Source of the DNA: Luteibacter pinisoli
Lineage (GTDB): Bacteria; Pseudomonadota; Gammaproteobacteria; Xanthomonadales; Rhodanobacteraceae
Assembly (NCBI RefSeq): GCF_006385595.1
Contig: NZ_CP041046.1
Coordinates: 1,612,001 to 1,676,000 of the forward strand
Direction: 5' to 3'
DNA length: 64,000 nt
The position numbers were made by a program, and so were the translations under genes. Shown one piece after another: positions 8,559-18,112 of this stretch. The notes under the pieces are model-generated. The model saw only the letters and a list, made by a program, of their open reading frames with translations. It was not told where the DNA came from and did not search any database. The first letter of the stretch is position 1. Each line of letters begins with the position of its first letter.

Positions 8559-8651
8559 TTGCGCTGGCGCGTTTCGGCAGGCGTCCCGGGGGATCGCAGG
8601 GCCCCCGTGGCGTTGTGCATCCCGGCGTCCCACCTCACTGGAGCACCTTCC

Positions 8652-10337
8652 ATGATCCCTCTTGTTGTGGGTGTCACCAGCCACCGGGACATCGCCGCCG
8701 GCGATCTCGAGGCCGTACGCCAGAAGGTGCGAGCCTTCTTCGCCCAGCTCCGCGAGGCCTACCCGGACCTGCCGCTGCTGCTCCTGTCCGCGCTGGCCGA
8801 AGGAGGCGACCAGCTCGTGGCGGAGGAGGCGCTGGCCATCGGTGCGCGGCTGGTCGCGCCGCTGCCACTTCCGCCAGACCTTTACGTGGATGACTTCGAC
8901 GACGTCGGCGTGCGCGCCACCTTCGAATCCCTCAGCAAGCGCGCGGAAGTCGTCCTGCTTCCACGGCTGATGGAAATGCCCCGCCACGTGGTCGGAGCCC
9001 CGGGCGCCGCGCGCGATCGCCAGTACGCCAAGGCCGGCGTCTACATCGCGAGCCACTGCCACGTGCTGCTGGCCTTGTGGGACGGCAACGAAGCCAACGG
9101 CGTCGGCGGCACGGCGCAGATCGTCCATTACCACCTGACCGGCAGCCTCCCGGGCCCGGCCCTGCACCACAAGCGGATCCGCCACATCCTTGCCGGGGGT
9201 GACGAGAGCCTGCTCTATCACGTGGTCTGTCCACGCGCGGGTGAACCGGTGGCCGACGGGTTGCAGGCCTTTACGTCCGGCTGGCGCAGCGTGGACGACA
9301 TGTCGTTCCAGCACACGCTGCCGGCGGATTTCCAGCTGATGTTCGAGCGCATGGCCGAGTTCAACGATGACGCGGCACGCCACGCCGACGAGATCAGTGC
9401 TGCGCCGCGGGGCCTGCACGGCAGCCCCTGCGGTGCCACCGCCACCATCGAGAAGGTGTTCCATGAAGCGGACTGGCTGGCGGTGCACTTCCGGCGGCGC
9501 GTGGTGATGGCCTTGCGCGCCACGTACACGGTGGCGGCATTGATGGGTATCGCGTTTACCTTCTACGCGCACCTGCCAGGCAACAACTCGCTCATCTACG
9601 GCTTCCTCTTCCTGTTCGCCACCGGCGGCTTCGTGGCGATGATGGCCGGGCGGCGCGGCTGGCATCGCAAGTACCTGGACTACCGCGCTTTGGCCGAAGG
9701 GCTCCGCATCCAGTCGTGCTGGCGCCGAGCCGGCATCGCCGTGAACGCGGACCATGAGTTCGCCCACGACAACTTCCTGCAGAAGCAGAACATCGAGCTT
9801 GGCTGGATCCGTAACGTCATGCGTGCCGCCAGCCTTTATCCCTCGACGCACCCGGAAGAGCCGGATGAGGCCAGCCTGCACGAGGTGATCGCGGAATGGG
9901 TGGGCAACTCAGGGCAGTCCGGGCAGCTGCACTACTACGAAACCAAGACGGCCGAGCGCAAGGGCTTCCACCACATCACCGAAACCGTGGGCCGGGTGAG
10001 CCTTTGGGGTGGCATCGCCATCAGCGTGTTCCTCGCGGTGTTCGCCCTGCGCCTGCACGAGGAAACCAAGGTCACGCTGGTCACCCTGATGGCCGTGCTC
10101 TCCATCGTGGCGGCCGTGCGCGAGGCCTATGCGTACCGCAAGGCCGACCGCGAACTGATGCGGCAGTATTTCTTCATGCAACGGATTTTCACCACGGCCC
10201 GCGCCGCACTCGACGGCACGCATGAACCGGCACAGCAACGCGCCATCCTGCTGGCGCTCGGTGAAGCCGCGCTCACCGAACACGCCGAGTGGACCCTGAT
10301 GCAGCGGGAACGACAGGTGGAGCACAGCAAGCTTTGA
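8652..10337 (+). CDS. SLOG-like nucleotide-binding domain fused to SLATT-like membrane domains
   Basis: 561 aa from ATG 8652 (GGAG 8 nt upstream). Residues 1-165 resemble SLOG/DprA-type Rossmannoid sensors: VGVTSHRD, LLSALAEGGDQLVAEEA, then HVLLALWDGNEANGVGGTAQ. A helix pair at about 286-335 is followed by WHRKYLDYRALAEGLRIQ, the post-membrane signature of SLATT-type domains. A second helix pair lies near 451-490, with a similar cytosolic helix after it (AYAYRKADRELMRQY). SLOG domains bind nucleotide signals such as cyclic-ADPR variants in Thoeris ThsA, and SLATT domains are proposed membrane-perforating effectors. Pairing with a TIR gene supports sensor plus effector. Function is inferred, not shown. 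Confidence 0.75.
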   Translation: MIPLVVGVTSHRDIAAGDLEAVRQKVRAFFAQLREAYPDLPLLLLSALAEGGDQLVAEEALAIGARLVAPLPLPPDLYVDDFDDVGVRATFESLSKRAEVVLLPRLMEMPRHVVGAPGAARDRQYAKAGVYIASHCHVLLALWDGNEANGVGGTAQIVHYHLTGSLPGPALHHKRIRHILAGGDESLLYHVVCPRAGEPVADGLQAFTSGWRSVDDMSFQHTLPADFQLMFERMAEFNDDAARHADEISAAPRGLHGSPCGATATIEKVFHEADWLAVHFRRRVVMALRATYTVAALMGIAFTFYAHLPGNNSLIYGFLFLFATGGFVAMMAGRRGWHRKYLDYRALAEGLRIQSCWRRAGIAVNADHEFAHDNFLQKQNIELGWIRNVMRAASLYPSTHPEEPDEASLHEVIAEWVGNSGQSGQLHYYETKTAERKGFHHITETVGRVSLWGGIAISVFLAVFALRLHEETKVTLVTLMAVLSIVAAVREAYAYRKADRELMRQYFFMQRIFTTARAALDGTHEPAQQRAILLALGEAALTEHAEWTLMQRERQVEHSKL

Positions 10338-10355
10338 CGACCCCGCCGTGGCGCC

Positions 10356-10757
10356 TTATGCCCGGCGTGTGCGCAGTCCATCCAGGCTCCACGCGCCGGC
10401 ACCCCAGATCGCGAACTGGACGAGGCCGCCCGCGATCGAAAGGTTTTTCAGGAAGTGGACCTGCTGGTTCGGGTCGTTGAAATGGGCGTGGAAGGTAAAG
10501 GCCGTGGCGAGGGTGAACAAGGCCATGAGGGCCGCCACCCATTTTGTCTTGAAGCCCAGGAGTAACAGCGTTCCGAGCCCAAGCTCCACGGCGACGGCCG
10601 CGAGGTAGGCAAGGTCGGGCAGGGGAAGGCCGGCGGAGACAATGTAGGCCTTCGTCGCCCCCGGCGCGGCCACCTTGCCGATGCCCGAGACGATAAACAG
10701 GCTGCACATCAGGACGCGCCCGATCAGTGAGAACAGGGGAAGGCGGTCGTGATTCAT
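10356..10757 (-). CDS. DoxX-family membrane protein
   Basis: 133 aa with four hydrophobic helices and the DoxX signature: RVLMCSLFIVSGIGKVAAP at the first helix, VELGLGTLLLLGF in the third, and HFLKNLSIAGGL before the last. DoxX proteins are small inner-membrane proteins, some linked to quinone or thiosulfate redox. No substrate can be assigned. It overlaps the upstream SnoaL-like gene by 4 bp (ATGA), so the two are translationally coupled. Confidence 0.85.
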   Translation of the reverse strand: MNHDRLPLFSLIGRVLMCSLFIVSGIGKVAAPGATKAYIVSAGLPLPDLAYLAAVAVELGLGTLLLLGFKTKWVAALMALFTLATAFTFHAHFNDPNQQVHFLKNLSIAGGLVQFAIWGAGAWSLDGLRTRRA

Positions 10758-11176
10758 CGCAGTGGTTCTCCATCGCGTGTACGTTCAACCCACTCGGCGC
10801 GCCAGTCGGGCGCGTCGAAGGGGTCGGAAAAGTATTGGGTTTCGTGCACGACCTTGCCGTCGCGGAAGGTCATGATGCTGACGGTGTAGGCCTGCTTGCC
10901 CTCGTAGTGGATCATGTACTCGGTCACCCACACCGCGCCTTCGCCGGTGATACGCCGCACCGTGAAACCCGACGGCTTGCCAGGGTGGTGGCCGCGCAGC
11001 GCCTGCAGGTTCCTCCGGCCATGGATCACCTCGCCGGACTGCGGGTACTCACAGATCGCATCGTCGTGGTAGATGGCGTGTTCCGCCAGCAGGTCGCCTG
11101 CGGCGGAGGCGGCCCAGTGGTGGTCGAGGGCGGCGCGGATGGCCTTGTCGTTCATCCGACCGTTTTTAGCGGGCAT
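10754..11176 (-). CDS. SnoaL-like (NTF2 fold) protein
   Basis: About 133-140 aa (ATG 11176 or 11155; the Shine-Dalgarno does not decide). The NTF2-like pattern is clear: ALDHHWAASAAGD helix, a DDAICEYPQSGEVIHGR strand-turn, and MTFRDGKVVHETQYFSDPF at the end. The family includes polyketide cyclases and ketosteroid isomerase-like enzymes, plus many of unknown role. Coupled to doxX. The FAD monooxygenase lies just upstream on the same strand, and all three may form one operon. Confidence 0.8.
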   Translation of the reverse strand: MPAKNGRMNDKAIRAALDHHWAASAAGDLLAEHAIYHDDAICEYPQSGEVIHGRRNLQALRGHHPGKPSGFTVRRITGEGAVWVTEYMIHYEGKQAYTVSIMTFRDGKVVHETQYFSDPFDAPDWRAEWVERTRDGEPLR

Positions 11177-11207
11177 CGCGCCCCCGGTCTTGGAAACGCT
11201 TGCGCCG

Positions 11208-12329
11208 TCAGAGCGCCGGGAGCAGGTCGGTCAGGTCGATGCCGTTCTTGGCGCGGGTCATGACGTCGTCGGGCGTCGGGCCGACACGGGTGAGGTCCAC
11301 CATGTCCTGGTTGAGCGCGACATAGGGGCGCATGCGTTCTTCGTAGCCGTGCAACGCCGCGTCGAGGTTGCCACCGCTCGTGGCCAGTGCGCGCCCAAGG
11401 ACGAAGGCGCCGACCAGGGCCAGGCTGGTGCCCTGGCCGGAAAACGGTGATGCACAGTGGGCGGCATCGCCGGCGAGGACGACGCGTCCCTTCGACCACG
11501 CCGGCATGCGAATCTGCGCCAGCTCGTTGTAGTAGAACTCCGGCGTCTCCTGTGACACGGCGAACAGGGCTGGGAAGAGACCGCCCAGGTGAGCACCATG
11601 GGCGGCTACCTGTTCGCGCTGGGCGGCGACGTCGCCACGCGGCAGGGTGGTGCCGTTCGTGGCGAAGCCCACGCCGACACGCAGTTCCTTCTTGTCCAGG
11701 CTCGGGTAGATGATGACCCCGACGCCATTGGCGCGATGGCCCAGCTGCCAGTCGATGAGGTTCATGTCGTTGGGTGCGGTGAACAGGGCGAGCACCATGC
11801 CGAGCGATTTCACGACGGTGCTTTCGTTGTCGAACACAACGCGGCGCGTCTTCGAATACACACCGTCGGCGCCCACGACGAGATCAAAGGCGCGCGCGCC
11901 GCCGTTTTCGAAGGTCACCCCCACGGAGGCGCCGCTGTCGTCGATCGTGCGGATACTGTCGCCATAGCGCATCTCGACGCCGTGGCCGAGGGCGCCGATC
12001 AACAGCCCGCACAGGTCATCCCGGAAGATCTCGATGTCGTCGCTGTCCAGCCGGCCCGCGCTGAAGGTGCGTTCCGTGGTCCGGCTGACTTCCGCGCCGT
12101 TGGCATCCAGCATGGCCATGCCTTTCAGCTGCGTGCGCAGCCCGCGAGCCTGCTCCAGGAGGCCCATGGCCCTGGCGACATCGAGCGCCACGCCACGGAT
12201 ATCCACGGCCTGGCCACCGCGGCGGAAGGCGGGCGTCCGTTCAACGAGGGTGACGTGGATCCCCGCGCGATCCAGCCAGTAGGCGAGGGCGAGGCCGGCC
12301 ACGCCGGCACCTGAGATGAGCACGTCCAT
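11208..12329 (-). CDS. FAD-dependent monooxygenase (PHBH fold, TetX-like)
   Basis: 373 aa. It carries the three hallmark motifs of class A flavin monooxygenases: GAGVAGLALAYWL (N-terminal GxGxxG), DLVVGADGVYSKTR (DG motif, about 160), and VVLAGDAAHCASPFSGQG (GD motif, about 286-303). The family hydroxylates aromatic or polycyclic substrates using NAD(P)H; TetX-like members inactivate tetracyclines. The substrate is not predictable. It is divergent from the borosin methyltransferase gene, with 149 bp between starts. I treat it as a possible but unproven neighbour of that pathway. Confidence 0.9.
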   Translation of the reverse strand: MDVLISGAGVAGLALAYWLDRAGIHVTLVERTPAFRRGGQAVDIRGVALDVARAMGLLEQARGLRTQLKGMAMLDANGAEVSRTTERTFSAGRLDSDDIEIFRDDLCGLLIGALGHGVEMRYGDSIRTIDDSGASVGVTFENGGARAFDLVVGADGVYSKTRRVVFDNESTVVKSLGMVLALFTAPNDMNLIDWQLGHRANGVGVIIYPSLDKKELRVGVGFATNGTTLPRGDVAAQREQVAAHGAHLGGLFPALFAVSQETPEFYYNELAQIRMPAWSKGRVVLAGDAAHCASPFSGQGTSLALVGAFVLGRALATSGGNLDAALHGYEERMRPYVALNQDMVDLTRVGPTPDDVMTRAKNGIDLTDLLPAL

Positions 12330-12478
12330 GGGGAGTCCTTTGAGGGAGGGCCGGGAGTCTTATCTTGTCATCGTCAGGCTGGCTTGGCGCGGCCCCTGGC
12401 CCGGCGTAAGGGCTGGTGTCCTTGTCGAGGCCACCGGGCGCCGCTATCGTGGTGCGGACGACACCGGGGGAACGGGGT

Positions 12479-13312
12479 ATGCAGCGCGAAAATGAAGCCC
12501 GGCGCGGCAGTATCGCCTGCGTCGGCATGGGTATGACCCTGGGTTCGCACCTGACGCCGCTGGCACGTAGCCATATCGAGACCGCCGACGTCGTGTTCGC
12601 GGCCCTTTCCGACCACGTGGTGCAGCTGTGGCTGGAACGGATGAACCCGGACGTGCGCAGCCTGCAGCCGTATTACCGGCCGGGCAAGTCGCGGATGAAG
12701 ACGTATCGCGAATGGGTTGGCGTCATGATGGCCGAGGTCCGTGCGGGCAAACGTGTCTGCGCCGTTTTTTATGGCCATCCCGGCATCTTCGCCTGGTCGC
12801 CGCACAAGGTGATCGAGCTGGCTCGCGCCGAAGGCTACCCGGCGCACATGGAGCCCGGCATTTCCGCCGAAGACTGCCTGTACGCCGACCTGGGCATTGA
12901 TCCGGGTCGTGTCGGTTGCCAGCACCTGGAGGCGAGCCAGCTGCTCTTCTTTGAGCGCAAGCTCGATACGCTCGGCCACGTCATCCTGTGGCAGCTCGGT
13001 GTGGTCGGCGATCGTTCGCTCGGCCGTTTCCGGACGCCCGATGCCTACCGGGAACTGCTGACGGAGCGTTTGCTGGAGGACTATCCGGCCGACCACCCCG
13101 TGGCGCTCTATCGCGCGCCGACACTGCCGATCCATGCACCGCACATCCAGCGCGTTGCGCTACGTGATTTTACCAAGGCCGAGTACACCGGGCAGGAGAC
13201 GCTGGTGCTTCCGCCCGCCCACGCCCTGACGCCGAATGCCATCTGGCGCGCGCGGCTTGATGCGCTGGATGCCGTGCATGGCACGGGCGCCGAGCCGGCG
13301 GTACCGGCCTGA
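12479..13312 (+). CDS. Split-borosin alpha-N-methyltransferase (SonM-like, tetrapyrrole methylase fold)
   Basis: 277 aa. The fold is that of SAM-dependent tetrapyrrole methylases: ACVGMGMTLGSHLTPLAR at the N-terminus and VFYGHPGIFAWSPH near residue 100. The motif MEPGISAEDCLYADLGIDPG (about 124-143), followed by EASQLLFFE, closely resembles the Shewanella borosin methyltransferase SonM as I recall it, not cobalamin or siroheme enzymes. Such enzymes methylate backbone amides of a separate precursor peptide. The next gene encodes just such a precursor. ATG 12479 follows GGGGGAA. Expected to be cytosolic and to bind the precursor's helical leader. Confidence 0.88.
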   Translation: MQRENEARRGSIACVGMGMTLGSHLTPLARSHIETADVVFAALSDHVVQLWLERMNPDVRSLQPYYRPGKSRMKTYREWVGVMMAEVRAGKRVCAVFYGHPGIFAWSPHKVIELARAEGYPAHMEPGISAEDCLYADLGIDPGRVGCQHLEASQLLFFERKLDTLGHVILWQLGVVGDRSLGRFRTPDAYRELLTERLLEDYPADHPVALYRAPTLPIHAPHIQRVALRDFTKAEYTGQETLVLPPAHALTPNAIWRARLDALDAVHGTGAEPAVPA

Positions 13313-13370
13313 CCACCTAAAGAAATGGCGCGGCTTGCCGCTAAAGCCAGATCGGGATACGGGGAAAACG

Positions 13371-13691
13371 ATGCGCGATACCGTAGATTTACTGGAGGCC
13401 ATCGGCCGTGACGCCACCCTGCGGCACGCGTCTGCTGACGAACTGGCACGCGCCCTCGACGCCGCCGGTGCCTCCCCTGGGCTACGCGAGCTCGCGGCCC
13501 ACGGCGACAGCACGAAGCTGACGGAAGAGCTGGGCCTGCAACATATGCACGTTGAGCATATGAGCCAGACGGGCGGGCACGAGGGTGACGGCCACGACGA
13601 CCATCACCATCACCATCCGGACGACGATGGCGACGGCAAGAAGGACGAGCCGAAGACGCCTGACGATCCCGACGACGCGCCGCCGACCTGA
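13371..13691 (+). CDS. Candidate borosin precursor peptide (SonA-like) with His/Asp-rich tail
   Basis: 106 aa. Residues 1-54 match the helical borosin-binding domain: VDLLEAIGRDATL, then ELARALDAAGASPGL, then AAHGDSTKLTEELG. Its spacing resembles SonA, where similar LGQDAQL and GDMEKLKTLSG segments occur (from memory). The segment after the leader, GLQHMHVEHMSQTGG (55-69), is where the methylated core should lie. The tail (70-106) is unusual: five consecutive His, many Asp, then Lys/Pro/Asp repeats, suggesting metal binding or disorder. ATG 13371 has GGGGAAAA upstream. It lies 58 bp after the methyltransferase and 14 bp before a diguanylate cyclase. Confidence 0.85.
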   Translation: MRDTVDLLEAIGRDATLRHASADELARALDAAGASPGLRELAAHGDSTKLTEELGLQHMHVEHMSQTGGHEGDGHDDHHHHHPDDDGDGKKDEPKTPDDPDDAPPT

Positions 13692-13705
13692 CGACATAGC
13701 GCAGG

Positions 13706-15475
13706 ATGGCCTCCCGTCGACGTCGCAGCATGCGTGCCTGGCCGGTCCTGGTGGGGATCGCGCTGTGGACGCAGGCTGCCTGCGGCCAGGCCGACGGCGA
13801 CCGCGTGGCCAAGCTGGACGCGATCCGCACCACCCAGCACGCGCGTTTCGTTGAACAGCTGGACGCGCTGCACCGTGATGTCGACACCCTCAGCGCGCCC
13901 GACAAGCGTTACCTGCGTTTCCTCGATGGCTGGGAAGCCAACTACGAAGGTCGCTATCCGGATGCCGAGGGAATCTTCCGCGACGTGATCGCCTCGACGG
14001 AGGATGATGCGCTGGGAACGCGCGCGACAGCGTCGCTCATGAACAACCTGAATCAGCAGGGCAGGTACGCGGAAGCGTATGCCATGGCCACACGCGCCGG
14101 TGATGCGTTGCCCGGCGTGACCGATCCGCTGGCGCGCTTCGTGCTGCTGGCCAACCTGTCGCAGATGCTCACGTTTGCCGGCCAGCCCGAAGCAGGGCTG
14201 GACTATGCCGAGCAGATGCTGAAGGCGACGCCCGCCGGCCAGTCGCCGTGCCAGGCGATGGTGCAGAAGGTGACGGCCCTGGAAGGTGCCCGCCGGCTGA
14301 CGTCGCACAGCGCCGAGCTTCTGCAGACGATCGAAAGCTGCAGCGCGGACAAGCAACCGATTTTTGCCGACACCATGTCGCTCATCCTGGTCGATCGCCT
14401 GCTTGAGGAGGGCAAGCTTGACGATGCCCGGGCCGCCATCGATCGCCTTGCGCCCGTGGTCCAGGCCAGCCAGTACTACCCCCACCTGATTGACCTTGCC
14501 GCCCAGCGAGCCCGGCTTTTCGACCTGCAGGGCAATGTCGCGGAAGCGCGCAAGGCCGCGCTCGCCACCATCGCCATTGGCCACGCCGGGGATGTGAACG
14601 AGGCGCTGCGCTTTGCGTACCGGATCCTGTATGCGATTGAGAAGAAACAGGGCGACACGGCCAGCGCACTGGATGCCTACGAGCACTACGTGATCCAGGA
14701 CCAGGGCTACCTGCGTGACGCGAATGTCCGCAACGCGGCCTATGAGGCGGCACGCGAACACTTCCATGCGGAGAAGCTCGAATCCGAAGGGCTAAGCAAG
14801 GAAAACCACATCCTGCGCCTGCAGAAGGCGCTGGACAGCAAGGCGGTGGAGACCAGCCGGCTGTACATCACGGTGATGGCGCTGGCGTTGCTGTCCATCG
14901 TGTTCTGGCTGGTGCGCACCAAGCGCTCGCAGTTGCGCTTCAAGTGGCTCTCGTCCTGCGATGGCCTCACCGGCATCTACCATCACCAGCACTTCATGAG
15001 CGAAGCGGAGCGCGAGCTGCGCCTGCTGGAAAAGCGCTCCGGTGATAGCTGCCTGGTGTTCCTGGACCTGGACCATTTCAAGCAGGTCAACGATACCCAT
15101 GGCCACGCGGTGGGCGATGCGGTGCTGAAGCACGCGGTGGCCATCTTCAAGGGCCAGCTGCGCACCGCCGACCTGCTCGGTCGTCTTGGCGGGGAAGAGT
15201 TCGGCATGCTGCTGATGGACACGCCACGACTGCAGGGCAGCGTCGTCGCCGAGCGCATCCGCGTGGCGCTCGCCGGCGCACCGCTGGTGATCGACGGCGC
15301 AGTGGTCTCGTTCTCGGTCAGCATCGGGCTGGCCTGCACGGACATCACCGGCTACGACCTGCCACGCCTGTGCCGCGCCGCGGACGCCGCGCTGTACCGG
15401 GCCAAGCACATGGGCCGTAACCGGGTCATCCTGGACGGCGACGGCTTTGATTCGGCGAGCCTGCACCGGGCTTGA
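13706..15475 (+). CDS. TPR-type sensor diguanylate cyclase (GGDEF)
   Basis: 589 aa. A basic N-terminus and signal-like helix (RAWPVLVGIALWTQAACG) are followed by a periplasmic TPR-like helical region (about 30-360). One membrane helix lies at about 388-408 (ITVMALALLSIVFWLV), with a cytosolic GGDEF domain at about 425-580. The active-site loop is GGEEF. An inhibitory-site RTAD lies exactly five residues before it, so c-di-GMP synthesis with product feedback is expected. ATG 13706 or 13730 may be the start. Only 14 bp separate it from the borosin precursor stop, so co-transcription is likely, though a functional link is speculation. Confidence 0.9.
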   Translation: MASRRRRSMRAWPVLVGIALWTQAACGQADGDRVAKLDAIRTTQHARFVEQLDALHRDVDTLSAPDKRYLRFLDGWEANYEGRYPDAEGIFRDVIASTEDDALGTRATASLMNNLNQQGRYAEAYAMATRAGDALPGVTDPLARFVLLANLSQMLTFAGQPEAGLDYAEQMLKATPAGQSPCQAMVQKVTALEGARRLTSHSAELLQTIESCSADKQPIFADTMSLILVDRLLEEGKLDDARAAIDRLAPVVQASQYYPHLIDLAAQRARLFDLQGNVAEARKAALATIAIGHAGDVNEALRFAYRILYAIEKKQGDTASALDAYEHYVIQDQGYLRDANVRNAAYEAAREHFHAEKLESEGLSKENHILRLQKALDSKAVETSRLYITVMALALLSIVFWLVRTKRSQLRFKWLSSCDGLTGIYHHQHFMSEAERELRLLEKRSGDSCLVFLDLDHFKQVNDTHGHAVGDAVLKHAVAIFKGQLRTADLLGRLGGEEFGMLLMDTPRLQGSVVAERIRVALAGAPLVIDGAVVSFSVSIGLACTDITGYDLPRLCRAADAALYRAKHMGRNRVILDGDGFDSASLHRA

Positions 15476-15503
15476 CTCTTGACCTCGCTCAAGGGTCTAG
15501 ACT
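15472..15503 (+). promoter_or_regulatory. MerR-type promoter with 20-bp spacer
   Basis: A -35 TTGACT (15472-15477) and -10 TAGACT (15498-15503) are separated by 20 bp. The spacer contains the dyad GACCT-N5-AAGGGTC. Over-long spacers with a central dyad are diagnostic of MerR-family control. The -10 ends 6 bp before the regulator's ATG, so the transcript is probably leaderless. Confidence 0.7.
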
Positions 15504-15509
15504 TGGCCC

Positions 15510-15922
15510 ATGACGACTCAAACCTCCCTGACCATCGGCCGCATCGCGCAGAGCGCGGGCGTCGCCATCGACACCATCCGGTTCTACGAGCGGGAAGGGC
15601 TGTTGCCCGAGCCGCGCCGGCGGCCCTCGGGCTACCGGGAATACGATGCCTCGGCCGTCTCGCGGCTGCGCTTCATCCGCCGCGCCAAGGACCTGGGCTT
15701 CACCCTGGATGAGATTCGTGAGCTTCTGGCGCTGTCGGCCGACCGCCACGGCGGCGTCGAAGGCGTACGCGAGCGTGCCGCCGCGCGGCTGAAGGCGATT
15801 GACGACCGGATTGCGGAGCTGCAGCGCGTCCGCGATGGGCTGGCCGAGCTCGTGGATGCCTGCCCGGGGCATGGTTCCCCCGACGATTGCCCGATCCTGA
15901 AGGCCCTGGCGGAGCCGCTCGC

Positions 15923-15926
<4 letters not shown>
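15510..15926 (+). CDS. MerR-family metal-responsive regulator (CueR-like)
   Basis: 138 aa with the MerR winged HTH (LTIGRIAQSAGVAIDTIRFY, then RPSGYREYD) and a long dimerisation helix. The C-terminal metal loop is CPGHGSPDDC (Cys118 and Cys127). Paired Cys near the C-terminus is typical of Cu(I)/Zn/Cd/Pb-type members. The adjoining copper ATPase argues for Cu(I)/Ag(I). Its stop overlaps the ATPase start (ATGA), so the regulator controls its own operon from the over-spaced promoter upstream. Confidence 0.88.

Positions 15927-18112
<2,186 letters not shown>

Noticed and set aside
6056..8692. Long minus-strand open frame (878 codons) opposite the TIR gene
   Set aside because: Mirror of a GC-rich coding strand; low-complexity Arg/His/Gly translation without domains.
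6158..10337. Canonical Thoeris defence system
   Set aside because: No SIR2 or ThsA-type protein, and the TIR is fused to TM-TPR. Only the TIR/SLOG logic is shared, so I report it as a possible related system.
13584..13650. His/Asp repeat as an engineered tag or CRISPR-like repeat
   Set aside because: It is an in-frame low-complexity tail of the precursor; no spacers or regular repeats. No CRISPR array was seen anywhere in the window.
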